Source: Hygrophila difformis
Taxonomy: Eukaryota; Streptophyta; Magnoliopsida; Lamiales; Acanthaceae
Length of the DNA stretch: 64,000 nucleotides
Direction of reading: 5' to 3'
Assembly: GCA_030278955.1 (NCBI GenBank)
Contig: JAOANR010000001.1
Location: 36,467,708 to 36,531,707, forward strand
Positions 43,248-54,612 of the stretch are shown here, piece by piece. The notes under the pieces were generated by a model, which was not told where the DNA came from, searched no databases, and was given only the letters and a program-made list of their open reading frames with translations. A program made the translations under genes and the position numbers. Numbering within the stretch: the stretch's first letter is position 1; every line of letters begins with the position of its first letter.

Positions 43248-44691
43248 GAATTCGACATCATAATAAAAGATAGGCGAGGTCGAGATAATGGTGCTGCTGA
43301 CCACTTATCTCGATTAGATAATGATAAAAAGGAAAAAGCCGTCAATGAAGATTTCCCGGACGAACAGTTGTTCGCGTTGCATCTGCATAATCAAGCTTGT
43401 CCATGGTTTTCCGACATCGCTAACTTCTGGGCATGCGGAATAACCCCCCAGTTTTCGAACTATCATCAGAGGAATAAGTTCAAACGAGATGTATTAAGTT
43501 ACTTCTGGGAAGAACCTTATCTCTTCAAACACTGCCCTGATTTAATAATCAGGCGATGTGTGACCGAGCATGAAGCTTATCAAAATTGTCAGAAAATGCC
43601 ATGAATCAGAATATGGAGGTCACCATGGTCCCGCTCGAACGGCCCACAAGGTCCTCGAATGTGGATTTTATTGGCCTCACATCTATGAGGATTGCAGGAC
43701 ATTTGTTAAGGGCTATGACAGATGCCAAAGATTAGGAAACATCTCCAAGAGGGATGAGATGCCTCAAAAGGGGATTCTCACACTTGAGATCTTTGATGTA
43801 TGGGGCATTGACTTCATGGGACCGTTTCCACCATCTGGTGGAAACTACTATATCTTGGTAGCTGTCGATTACGTATCCAAATGGGTCGAGGCTGTCGCAT
43901 TACCAACCAATGATGGTAGCCAAGTCATCAAGTTCCTCAAGAACAACATTTTCAGTCGATTTGGCGTACCTAGGGTGGTGATATCTGATGGAGGAACACA
44001 CTTTATTAATAAAGGTTTTGAAACTTTAATGAGTAAAAATGGGATCCTCCATAAGATAGGCACGCCTTATCATCCCCAGACTAGTGGTCAAGTCGAAGTA
44101 TCCAATCGCGAAATCAAACACATACTCGAAGCCACTGTCGGGATAACCCGTAAGGATTGGGCACGTAAGCTCAATGATGCTCTATGGGCATACCGCACAG
44201 CATATAAGACTCCCATCGGGATGTCTCCATATAGGCTGGTCTTCGGAAAAGCCTGTCATTTGCCTGTAGAGCTAGAGCATAAAGCTTACTGGGCCGTTAA
44301 AACGCTTAACTTCGATCCGAAAGTTGCTCAGAGCAAACGTAAGTTGGACCTCAATGAAATTGAGGAAATACGAGCGCAAGCTTATGAAAGCTCTCGAATT
44401 TACAAGGAGCGGACCCAAAAGTTACACGATCGCCGGATCAAACCTAAGTATTTTTATGTTGGTCAACATGTGTTATTATTCAATACTAGGTTGAAGCTGT
44501 TCCCCGGAAAGCTCAAATCTAGATGGGAAGGACCACATGAAGTACTAGAGGTGTTCAAAAATGGAGCTGTCAGGATTCGAACTGGCAGGGGCGATATAGT
44601 GGTGAATGGACAACGATTAAAAGAGTACCTTGGACAGTTCGATCCGGAGAAAGAAAGCCAAGCAGTGGCAGACCCGGCTTACACTCAATAA
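43248..44691 (+). pseudogene. pol: AthB pol, RNase H end and integrase
   Basis: Continues in the gag-pol frame from 43248, then a one-base insertion near 43585 shifts it to the frame of 43570-44691. Integrase zinc finger: [11 protein letters not shown]...[15 protein letters not shown] (His-His-Cys-Cys intact). Core: [10 protein letters not shown] (first Asp), [12 protein letters not shown] (second Asp), [14 protein letters not shown] (Glu). C-terminal: [23 protein letters not shown] and [11 protein letters not shown]. Stop at 44691. All catalytic residues are present; the breaks are recent. Confidence 0.9.
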
Positions 44692-44796
44692 GAAGCAGCA
44701 TTTAAAAACACAAAAATTTTAGTTTATATATATATATATATAGTATATATTTACAGTACTTATTTCATGACGAGCAAGTACCCAAAGATCAATTAA

Positions 44797-44832
44797 ACAT
44801 TTAGAGTACTAAGACTCTAAATGTGAGGATGT
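44797..44832 (+). other. AthB hairpin plus polypurine motif 1 (after pol)
   Basis: Perfect inverted repeat ACATTTAGAGT (44797-44807) and ACTCTAAATGT (44814-44824), then GAGGATGT, then TGATATTTGG. The same hairpin and motif occur in AthA at 55786-55751. This mimics the PPT/LTR-start junction (AAATGTGAGGATGT then TGATAATGG) although no LTR ends here. Confidence 0.75.
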
Positions 44833-45183
44833 TGATATTTGGAGAAAATCTAATGCATTTCATTCATCTATCTTGCAGAAGTTCGGAACCACCAAAAAGA
44901 GGAGCAGATAAGAGTAACATGGAAAAACCAGGTTCTTGGTTGGATTAGTTCCATAAGTCTAAGAAAACGTTTTCGGAATTTGAAGAGATTCAATACCCGA
45001 AACAAAATTCACAGATAAATGGAGCTAACCCAACCTAATTTTATGCAAGTGGATTGTTTAATTTTCAGCCCAGCATTTTGAATTTACTTGGACTGAGTTT
45101 ATTCAGCCCAAATCAAATAAAATGGACTCAGGCCCACATCACACTCGGGCCCAGTCCAAGAAAATTTGAAACTCAAAAAATTC

Positions 45184-45514
45184 TTTGTCGCGGAAGGTCC
45201 TTTGTCGCGATGTCATACATCGCGACCAGGCCCTGTTCCGCGACAAACTCCCTTTTCCTTAACCATTCTCCGGTAATTGTCGCGATGCAACTTGTCGCGG
45301 AGCATGACTCCGCGACCAAGCCCTGCTCCGCGACATGATCTGCGTTGACCTTGTCTCCATACTGAGCTTTGTCGCGGTAGCCTTGTCGCGGAGCATGACT
45401 CCGCGACCAACCCTCAACTCCGCGACCAACCCTCAACTCCGCGACCTCTCTGATGTCGCTATGCCTTGTCGCGGAACCTTGTTCCGCGACAAAGTCTCGG
45501 ATTCCGCGACAAAA
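45184..45514 (+). repeat. AthB internal palindrome array (motif TTGTCGCGGA)
   Basis: About a dozen half-sites TTGTCGCGG/CCGCGACAA, including TTGTCGCGGAGCATGACTCC followed by GCGACCAA, and two GACTCCGCGACCAACCCTCAA direct units (up to a few bases different). Same motif as the LTR arrays of this element. Ends about 8 bases before the TATA box. Confidence 0.85.
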
Positions 45515-45521
45515 GTTCAAG

Positions 45522-45529
45522 TATTTATA
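45522..45529 (+). promoter_or_regulatory. AthB internal TATA box (TATTTATA)
   Basis: TATTTATA directly after the array, about 150 bases upstream of the cargo ATG at 45681; a pyrimidine-rich stretch follows, as in many plant leaders. AthA has TATATATA at the same place. A promoter here is inferred from the order array, TATA, short leader, ATG exon. Confidence 0.65.
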
Positions 45530-45680
45530 CCCCCCCCCCACCCCCTCCAGTTTCTTTTCACTTTCGCTTGTCATTTCAACTTCCTCCAACTTCTTCATCT
45601 TCTTTTCCCCCATTTTTCTCTCATCCGAACGAACACCACGTGTTCTTCGCACTCTTGCACTCCTTTTCCAAAGGGAAACT

Positions 45681-47484
45681 ATGGACCGATTTCATGGACT
45701 CCTCCCAAACCTTGGACCCGTGCCTAGACCCGAGCCAAGGAGAAGAGGGTAAACCCTGTTTTCGCCATGTTCATAGCACCCATTTGGACCCGTTTGTTTT
45801 GTTTTTATTTTGTTGTGTTCTTGGTGTGATGTGGTGTATATGTGCATTTAACTTTAAATTTTTGGAAGTTTTCAAAGTGCTCTCGGTTATGAGCACCATT
45901 TTGGAACATTTGAAACCTCATTTTGAAACTGGTAATGGATAAGATTTTTGAAGGTTTAAAACTGGAAAGAACAAACTGATGAACATTTGGGTATTGTTTT
46001 GAATATCTTGATGTTATTGGTTTGATTGATCTTGATGTGATGTGTACAGTGTTGAGTTGGTGTAATAAAAGAGGTAAGATCTCTTTGGGCACATTTGTCC
46101 CCATGTTAGAAATCTCATGGGAATAAATGTTTGTTTGTTTATGGAAACATAGTACAAACACCCAATAGGAAGCTTCCACTTTTAATAAAAGCAACTTTTA
46201 GAAAAAGACAAAAAGAGTTATTTTTGTTTAATGTTTGACTTGAGTCTTTTGTTCCCAATGGAACACTAGTGTGAGTAAGATAGCAGTACTTTTGTCACCC
46301 AACTGCTATCCTTTTCAAAAATCCAAAATGGGACCACTCACATCCCACCCTTGTTAAATAAAACAAGTCAACCATTTTTTAAAATTAAAAGCAGTGTTTG
46401 CAAATTTTTGGATGCTAAAACTGTCCAAACAGTCCAAGCTATCCAGAAACAGCAGATCCGTTCCGCCACGTCTCCATTGCACATTCCAATATTCGAGCAT
46501 TCCATTTCCATCTATCCATCTCATTCCACTTCCAACAAGTGTCTCGGACTTGTTTAATAAAACTGAAAACTTTTGGGCCCAATGGCCCATTAAAAAGATT
46601 TTAGGCCCAATGGCCAATTTTATTTTATTTTGGGCTCTTTAGCCCATTTAAAACCAAATATTATTTACATATGCATTAAAATTCAAGTCAGAAATTTAAT
46701 AATCTCACATCTAGAGCAAAGCTCTAAATGTGAGGATGTTGGTTTCTGAACTTGAATAATTTCTGAAAATTACATAAAAATTGGATTCATCGCTTCTTAT
46801 CTTTTCAGGGGTAATCCTCCCATTCCAGATCCTGCACCAGAAGGAACCAAGCTGCTGGACCTACCGCTCGAACTCCTTGGTGAGATTCTCTCCCGGATAG
46901 GAGAGGATGAAATCAGGGAGGTGTTTGCTGCACAACGGATATGCAAGAAGCTCAGGGATGCTGGGAACCTTGCCATCGTATACAAGCGATGCGAGGTTGA
47001 CTCCTCCACTGTGAAGAGAGGGCAAGAAAGACTCCGTTGGCAGAAGGAGAGATTCCTGCAAACATGCATAGCTGCAGGAAACTTCAATCTCCAGATCATT
47101 CCAGCACTTATGGCGTTTGTAGAAGGGAATGAGGAGCACGCTTGTGAACTGATGCGCCCAGGAATCGAGGACAACCACAAGGCGTCAATCTTCACCCGGG
47201 GACTGATGCTTATGAGTAAAACGGACGAAGGACAAGTTGAACAAGGAATCAGAATGATCGAAAGGATGGTAACAAATCGGTCAATCCTTCAGTACACGTC
47301 TACCAATGTCCTCGGATGGATGACGGATAACCCAGACACTCCGTACCTATGGGCTAATCAAGGAAACAGAATCTACTGCCCAAGGAGGAACGAGCCCATG
47401 ATGATCCATAATGGCTGGTGTCTGTGGTGTGAGTTGACAGTTACATCCACTGGGCCAGATTCCTATTCTGAAGGAAGAAGATGA
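45681..47484 (+). CDS. F-box-like protein carried by AthB (two exons)
   Basis: Exon 1 is 45681-45748 (22 codons plus GG, donor GTAAAC); intron 45749-46808 (1060 bp, acceptor TCTTTTCAG-like TATCTTTTCAG); exon 2 is 46809-47484. The frame is continuous, giving about 247 residues. Exon 2 opens with a Pro-rich stretch, then an F-box-like helix set (LLDLPLELLGEILSRIG...VFAAQRICKKLRD), then WQKERFLQTCIAAGNFN and Sel1-like helices (FVEGNEEHACELM, FTRGLMLMSKTDEGQ). This order matches plant F-box proteins of the At2g35280 type, which link SKP1-cullin E3 ligases to substrates. The usual Cys/His C-terminus appears cut short. It is the only intact ORF of any length in AthB. It sits downstream of an internal promoter, so it is probably expressed separately from pol. 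A captured host gene is the likeliest origin; a divergent Athila env-position ORF is the alternative. Confidence 0.75.
46707..46738 (+). other. AthB hairpin plus polypurine motif 2 (inside the intron)
   Basis: Inverted repeat ACATCTAGAGC-AAA-GCTCTAAATGT with one mismatch, followed by GAGGATGT, 70 bases before the 3' splice site. AthA has the equivalent at 53309-53278, also just before its acceptor, followed in both by a shared GAACTTGAAT. Confidence 0.75.
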
Positions 47485-49131
47485 ATCCCAGTCTATTAGG
47501 TTTTATTTCATTTCCATCTTAGTAGTAGTAATTTGCAAGGGATTTCCTCCTTTTGTGTGTGCAGGTTTGTATTAACTGCACGAGAATCCCTTGCCTCGGT
47601 TGTATTTATTTGCTTTCCCTAAATTGGAACTCAGTTTTTGAGACCACTGAACAATTCTTTACTGCTTTCCTTTGAAAAGATGTCTGCACAGTCCGAGATG
47701 AATAAGTGACTGTCAGGCCAAAAATATGCTGTTGACATACTCAGTATGTCAGCAGTGCCTCTTTACTGCTTTCAATTAAATAACCAGCAAAAATATGCAT
47801 AAACTTGCTCTAAATTCACAGGTTGAATTTAGGCTTATGATTAAATTTTCAGACTTTTAAATTGGGATAATATAATTGAAGACATGCATGAAATGAATTC
47901 ATGAGGTTTTGAGCTATAAAAATTTAATGATGCGATCAGCTTATTGGGTAATAAATCTGCATGTTAGAGATTTCGATTGAATAAATTGTTAGAATTAAGC
48001 TTGGATTAAATTTGAGAATATTGTATGACATGAATTAACCCAACCTTGTGAGATTTGAGCCATGAGTCACTTTTACTCATTCATTTTCTTTGATGAGTGA
48101 ATCATTTTGATTAAAGGAAACTAGAACTTGCGATTGGGACCGATCCAAGACCATGCCATATTCCCGAAATCGAGCATATGATCGAGGCACCTAGAAAACC
48201 CAAATTTTTGGCCTTCGTTTGAAATCCAAACCCAAAAATATTTTCCCTTTAGGATTAACCAATTTGAGCCTATAAGCCTAATTTTTCTTTGAAGCCCTTC
48301 ATATTATTCTAGCCTTCTAAAAAGACCAAGAAAATCAAACCCAAGTGTGCAAGGATGAATTCTATCAAGGCATTACAATTTTTGATCATCAATGAAAACT
48401 ATAAATCGGTATCTCATAAATGGATTCAAAAAAAAAAAAAAAAAAAGAGAGAGAGAAGTTGAATTCGATTCAACATGAATAAAGTGCAAATGACAAAGCA
48501 AATTAGACTTAGTCTAATGTCATGCAATGGAAAAAGAAAAGCAAAAGAAAGAAATATTGATGATCATAAATTTTCAAATAAAAATGCCAAGTTATGATAG
48601 AATAAATCTTTGCCACTTCTAGCCAATAATTTCCCTTCCCTACCTAATGTTACAACCGTACGCCCCGTTATAACCATTAAATAAGACCTCGTGATCTCGA
48701 TTTGAAGAAATGAGCCGGTGGCGAGTTGGTCTGATTGCAAGCTTATGGGATAATTTAATTAAATGTGATTTTGAGCGTTCATGATTAAACCCCAATTGAG
48801 AGTGAGTGAAATTTTCCGATTCTCTTATATGTGAGGCTTTGTCTTATTACACATGTTCATGTCATCCTTTAATTCCCATCCCTAATCTTTGCATTTTTCA
48901 AACATGATGTTCATGAAGGATTGATAATACTGTTTGATTTGTAGGCCTGATATAGTGAGCAAGTATCATTTCATTAAACACTGCAATCAAGGGAATTTAA
49001 CACTTGTAGTTTTTGATTGTCTTATCCCAATCTAAAAGGATGTGATTTATGAAGCCACGAAAATGAATTGAATATGTAGAGTCCGTGTTCCTAGGAACAT
49101 TGACTCTGACTGCTCGGGGACGATCAGTATT
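47485..49131 (+). other. AthB non-coding stretch before the 3' LTR
   Basis: 1.65 kb without an ORF; homologous to AthA 5160-3738 (inverted). Contains an A-run with GA repeats (48428-48456). Kept in both elements despite different cargo genes. Confidence 0.7.
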
Positions 49132-49145
49132 AAATGTGAGGATGT
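49132..49145 (+). other. AthB 3' polypurine tract (motif 3)
   Basis: AAATGTGAGGATGT abuts the 3' LTR TGATAATGG. It is preceded by a weaker inverted repeat (ACATTGACTCTGA ... ATCAGTATTAAATGT). Confidence 0.85.
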
Positions 49146-52100
49146 TGATAATGGCCAAAAATGACCATTATTTTCAATCCATTTCCGTGTCTTAAACGGG
49201 CATTTGATCGCATTCCGGTCTTACATTAAGTAAGAAAGCAGTCGAATTAGACTAATTTATGCATAATTGTAAAAATAATAAGCTGGTGTGAAGAAGACAT
49301 AAATATGTAATTTTATTACATATTTACGTTAGAAAAATCCAAAAACATGAGAAAAAGAAAAGGAAACAAAAAGATGGGAAAAAGATAGAAAAGCCCACAA
49401 AAAGAATATTTTCGGCCATCTGGCCCAATCCAGCAGGCCCAGGAAGACCTTTGTCGCGGAAGCCCCTTGGCGCGATGCAGTGTTCCGCGACAAAGGCATG
49501 TTCCGCGACCAAGTGGCCCAAATGAAGAGGAGTCCAGCCAAGCCCCTTGGCGCGATGACCTTTGTCGCGATGGCATGCTCCGCGACAAAGGCATGTTCCG
49601 CGACCAAGATGCACAAATAGAGACACAAGACCCAGTCGAGAAGCCTTGCCACATGCAGTGTGTTCCGCGACCAACTTGATGCTCCGAGACAAAGCTGTGA
49701 TGTGTGTGATGTCTTAAGACACAATGGGCTAGAATCAAGGCCCATGGGCTTAGGGTTACACTTCTATAAATATGAGGTGTCTCCCATGAGCTAAGGGTTG
49801 GCCAGTAGAGAGATTGGAATTCTTGTAGAGCTCTTGCAGGCAAGCTTAGGAGTTCTTCCTTAGGTAGAGTAGTTTAGGTTTATTTTCATGTATTATTTAA
49901 TTTTTGCTCTTAGTTTAGCTTAGTTTAGTGTTTTACTGTTCACAGTTGCTTAGATAGCCATTTTTATACCATGTTTTGGTTTCTAGACTCTTGTTTTAGG
50001 GTTTGTAATACCCAAATCATGGGTATTAACAATACCTCTTCAATAATATGGGAAAACATTCATCATTTGTGTCCCAAATCATGAAATGGGTCTCACACCC
50101 CATGGATTTATGCTTTCTTTTTCATTTTGGGGTCATTTGACCCCCATTTTGTTATTTTTATGTTTACTGTTGGCATATTATGGATAATGTTGTGTGGATG
50201 TGTGATCAAACCCTAGATTAGGACTCCTGCTTTATTTTAATATTCTGCCCATCCTTGTTATTTTTGTTTAAGCATGTTCTTCTTTATTTTGAATGTTTCT
50301 TGCTTATTTTTTAGCTTAGAATAGCTTTTTGATCTGAAATAGGGTGAGATCACGCTGTTTGCATGCCACTGTTCATTTCTGCTTTTTTCTGACTTTTGTC
50401 CTGAACCACCTTGGGCGCCAACCGCCTTCTGGCGCGGAACCACGTTCCGCGACAAAATGGCTGTTCCGCGACCAAGGTGTTTCAAGACACTTGTCTCCAT
50501 AATTTAAAACCCTTTGTCGCGGAATACCTTGTCGCGGAGCCACGTTCCGCGACAAAACTGTCCATGCATAGCGACAAAGGAGCCAAACTCTTGCATTTTG
50601 TCTTCATGGCTTCTTGTCGCGGAGTCATCTTGTCGCGGAGCCACGTTCCGCGACAAAATCCCATTCTGAGACAGAAAAATTATGCCATGTTCCTTGATCT
50701 TTGAACACCTTGTCGCGGAACATCTTGTCGCGGAACCACGTTCCGCGACAAAATTTCCATGCATAGCGACAAGGGTTCAAATGCTTTAGGAATTTTCTGA
50801 AAACACTTTGTCGCGATGTCACTCCTGTCGCGGAACCACGTTCCGCGACAAAATCTCACATAGCGACAAAGAGGCGTTATGCTGCCAAAAATTCTAAAAA
50901 CTTGTCGGGATGTCCATGTCGCGGATCTTGGTCCGCGACAAAATTTATGATATCGCGACAAGGGTTCCTCTCCCACTATTTAATCTCAAACAAATTTCAT
51001 TCTCTCCCTATTTTATATTGCAACACTCACATCATAGCCCCACGGGTTAGGATGTAACATTCTGGAATTGCAATATAGGGTGTTATGCTGCCCAAATTTT
51101 GATTCTCCATTTGCATCACTTAACTGATTGAACCCTTGACTCATTAATGATTAAAGATTGAGATTAGCAATAATCAAACTTCAATAATCATCATGACTAA
51201 AGGACCCTTGTTCAATTGCCATTAAAACAAAATCTCGATGGCTTAAACAGATAATCTGTACTGTAATTAATTATGGTAGGAAGGATTATTTAAGACCATC
51301 AATTGTGGACCCAATCCACAGCCTTGCATGAGAAACCAATGTCTCTCATACAAGGGATCTTCTTTTGTTTCTTATTTATTTTGTCTTTGTGTGTTGTGTG
51401 GAACCATTAGTAAAGAATACATCAGACTAATGTTGGCGGGTACTCCCTCATGGATAACTAGCTCGTATTCTGGGTATTAGTTACTAATTGTTATTTTGCA
51501 TGGTCTGGATGGCTGTCAGTGGAAGCCTTGGCGGTTCGCCCATCCGGGGTTATAATAGCTGCTCGGCTGACTCCCATCCAGATACAGTTTTATTTTTATT
51601 ATCTTAATTTCCAAACCTGAATCCCAATCCGTACTGGGAGTCAGTTGGCATCAGTCAATGCCAACTGATGATCATTATAGAAGGGAAGTTTAATATTGCT
51701 GTGTCTCACTCTTGTCCAATTTTCATTCTTTTCTTCCTGTCCTTTCTGTCTACATTGTGACTCAACTTCACGGTTGGCACAATGCACCTTTTCCCTGCTT
51801 TCGTAGATAATGTTTATTGCATTCCTAGAATAATTCTTATCCGCTTTCCAGAATAGATTTATTTGCTTTGTAGAATAATTTAACTGCTTTCGAGATCTAG
51901 TTTAAATTCCCGTCAGTAGATATTAATCATCTTTCAAACCTATTGAGCAATACGAATGGAAAATCTAGTAAAACGACGTGGGACCTGCTTCTATCGCACA
52001 TCCTCCAGTGAACGATCCGGTCTTACTATAAATTACTGCAATTTTTGACACCGTGCGCTTTCGGGGGCACAGTTTCTTAACTACGAGCAATAAAAACATG

Positions 52101-52529
52101 ACTACGTATAAATATATCCCTAATCACAACACCGCCATCATAAATTGGTTTCATTAAATAAAACCTAAGCCAGGATCACGAATTTTCGGAAAATACTCAT
52201 GTAGTGGGAATTAGTCAAAAGTTTCATGGCAGGAAATCTTATGGCAAGAATTGATGAGAAGTATCATGGCATATTTGCCGGGGATCCTCAGTGTGACAGG
52301 CTGAAGGTCAACCTATCCCGGCTATGCCATGAGATTTGTCAACATTCCATGACAGAGAGGACCACAGCGCCATTTGAAACCAATGCACCACACTTGAGTA
52401 ATAAAAAGACTAATAATCTTGATATATCCCTAAACCCTTTCCCGTGAATCATAACTCTTTTCTTGTAATAAATCTCACCTGGTATATTTTAGAAAAAGCT
52501 CGTGTTAACGAAACTTGTCAAAAGTTTCA
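49146..52529 (+). repeat. AthB 3' LTR (3384 bp)
   Basis: Same length as the 5' LTR. Contains array copies (49450-49695 and 50431-50963) and the TATA copy (49765-49771). Ends AAGTTTCA, followed by TSD TTGTG and CrmA LTR sequence. Confidence 0.95.
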
Positions 52530-53074
52530 TTGTGTCCCTAAGCGCCTGAGGACACAGGCCATGTCGCTATACGTGGCCTGGGGACACGGTCGGCTAGCGA
52601 CACGGTGGCTGAGGACACGGCCCGAAATATGTTTCTGGTTGCCTGGAAAAGTTGTGTCGCTAAGCGCCTGGGGACACAGGCCATGTCGCTATACGTGGCC
52701 TGGGGACACGGGGCGGCTAGGGACACGGTGTATCAAGACACCAAATTTGAAGTCAAAACTAGGGTTTTCTATCGTTTTCATTCCTTTCACATATTAAGGC
52801 ATATTAATACTATACTATTACAAAAATAATATCAAAATGATATTCTTCATCCGATCAGTCTTTCGGTCACGGCTCCGGGTCCCGGACATCTGCCTGCTCG
52901 AGCTATAGGAGCAGAGTCGCTTCGGATCGGATCTTGTCAAACTTGGACAGCTCTTTGTCAAAATTATCCTTCAGGTATTCTGCCACACGAGATGTGAACT
53001 TCTTCGTCTGCTTTCTCGAACAGGGCCCTTCTGGAAAAGGAATTACTGTAGCAGTTGTCCTGGCTTCCACGCCA
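52530..53074 (-). repeat. CrmA 5' LTR, 5' half (right of AthB)
   Basis: Matches 20584-21128. On the minus strand starts TGGCGTGGAAG at 53074 beside TSD TATTC (53075-53079). Holds array units (to 52530) and the LTR-encoded pol tail sequence, which has no coding role at the 5' end. Confidence 0.9.
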
Positions 53075-53210
53075 TATTCTCAACTTGTATTCGTTTGCCA
53101 AGGCTCGTCTGTTATCATCTATTTCTTTCTTCATCCTTTCGATGTCCAAAAAGGCAAGGTTTGGGGTGGTCTTCGGAAGGCCCATTATGGAGTCTATGAT
53201 GTATTGGTCC
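53075..53210 (-). pseudogene. AthA accessory ORF, start of exon 2
   Basis: Minus strand. After the acceptor TCTTCTTCAG (to 53211) exon 2 opens at 53210, reading DQYIIDSIMGLPKTTPN and a charged helix to the CrmA insertion at 53075, then continues in frame at 20050. Exon 1 gives phase 2 (GG) and this exon supplies G, so the junction codon is Gly, as in AthB. Confidence 0.7.
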
Positions 53211-54612
53211 CTGAAGAAGAGAAGTTGAAACTATTTTTAACAAATTTTTGATAATAATATTCAAGTTCGAAAATCTACATCCTCACATTTTGAGCTAAGC
53301 TTTAAATGTGAATTAATTGTTTTACTTGAATTTATTGAGGCGCAATATATATGAAATGATAAGGGGTTAGATTATTAAATCTAACACTTACAAAGTAGAA
53401 AAAGATAGAGGATAAGGGTCTTGGACCCTTACAGTTTTTTTTTTCTTAGACTAAAGATAGTCTAAATATTTTTCAAATAATTTTTGATCACTATAAAAGT
53501 GATTGAAATCATGTGAAATGGGAAGAGAGATATTTAATGATGAAGAATGAATCCACATGATGATTCACATAATTAATGGCATGAGGCAATGGACCAAGGA
53601 AAATTAAAAAAAATAAAAAAACAAGCACACACACACAAAGGCTATTTGTAGATTTTTGGAAAGTGTTGACTAGTTTATTTAGTAAAATTGGGGGTGTGAG
53701 TGGTCTTGGACCCTTTGGATTTTTTTGTTTTGGGGAATGGGTATTAATGAGTGAGCAATGTTGCTACACTTGTTTATTCCCAACATGTGAACAAGTCAAA
53801 CATCTAATAAAAATAAACTCCTAACAACTTTTTTTCTTTTTTTTTTTTTTTTTACATAAATGCCATGTCAACAGTGTTTGAGAAACACATGTCAGGAAAA
53901 ATTTTGGCATGGTTTTGTCTGTAATACCATGTTTCCAGTGTATACAAACATCAACTTTTCAGTTGAGTTTGCAAAGTATAGTAAACCGGTACCCAGCGAA
54001 AGCATTTATTAATACGGTTCTCACCACACAGTAGCATGCAAATACAAAACAAACACACAAACAATCCATTCACATCAATATTTCTCAAAATTTTTGCCAA
54101 GAATTCATGCTTCATATATCAACACAGATTCAGCAATCTCATCAACATGCTTACTCAACAATCATCAATTACCCAATGATCAAAATAACACATGGTTAAA
54201 GTAAAATAACCCCAGTGTTTGCTCCATTCACAGATTTCACAATACGTTCACAGATAACAGTATATGCACACAGAAAACAACAATGGCAACAAATATTTAC
54301 AAAATAGAAAAAGATGGGATTTGGTAGGGTTTTGAGGCCCAAATTTTTCAGGACTAAGCATCCATAATCTCCACAGAAAACTTGAGTATACAAAAATCGC
54401 AGTTCAAACAGAACACAGGAAAAGCCCTAGGTTCTACCCATTTGGGTCTACCCTATTTCTGATTATGCCCAACCCATTCCGACCTAATTCCGACCATCCC
54501 CGACATGAAAACAGTCATCATTCCCTTCCCCGCCCCCGATTTCACAAAACCCATGAAAAGCCAAAATTGAAATCGCGAAACAGAGCGCAGAATATGAAAA
54601 TGGAAAACTTAC
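53211..54612 (-). other. AthA accessory-gene intron (1402 bp)
   Basis: Donor GTAAGT at 54612-54607, acceptor CTTCTTCAG ending at 53211. AT-rich, with poly-T runs (53828-53852) and a CACACACACA stretch (53627-53636), and the hairpin/polypurine motif 2 at 53309-53278. Position, phase and motif match the AthB intron. No other gene seen. Confidence 0.65.
53278..53309 (-). other. AthA hairpin plus polypurine motif 2 (inside the intron)
   Basis: Minus-strand ACATTTAAAGC-TTA-GCTCAAAATGT inverted repeat with two mismatches, then GAGGATGT, then GAACTTGAAT a few bases on, as in AthB. Confidence 0.7.

Larger units (their letters stand above)
35185..52529 (+). mobile_element. AthB: young Athila-like retrotransposon carrying an F-box-like gene
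   Basis: 17,345 bp, complete: LTRs 35185-38568 and 49146-52529 (both 3384 bp, about six differences by eye), tRNA-Asp primer site, gag-pol, internal promoter, spliced cargo gene, polypurine tract. TSD TTGTG is at 35180-35184 and 52530-52534. It lies within the palindrome array of the CrmA 5' LTR. Gag-pol has two stops and one frameshift despite the young LTRs, so it was probably moved by proteins from another copy. Confidence 0.9.
20056..53074 (-). mobile_element. CrmA: CRM-like chromovirus, interrupted by NonB and AthB
   Basis: Minus-strand element with LTRs TGGCGTGGAAG...ATGGCA: 3' LTR 20056-21128; 5' LTR 34671-35184 plus 52530-53074. TSD is TATTC. Minus-strand order is 5' LTR, tRNA-Met primer site, leader with motif array, gag, protease, RT, RNase H, integrase, polypurine tract, 3' LTR. 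The pol frame continues through the polypurine tract into the 3' LTR, a feature known for CRM elements, and the LTR/integrase motifs fit that clade. About 15 substitutions plus a 18-19 base gap separate the LTRs. Gag-pol carries several frameshifts and stops, so this copy is dead. Confidence 0.85.

Noticed and set aside
44833..46731. A nested LTR or solo LTR between two polypurine-like motifs in AthB
   Set aside because: No TG...CA pair with target duplication and no primer site; the same layout occurs at the same place in AthA, so it belongs to the element.
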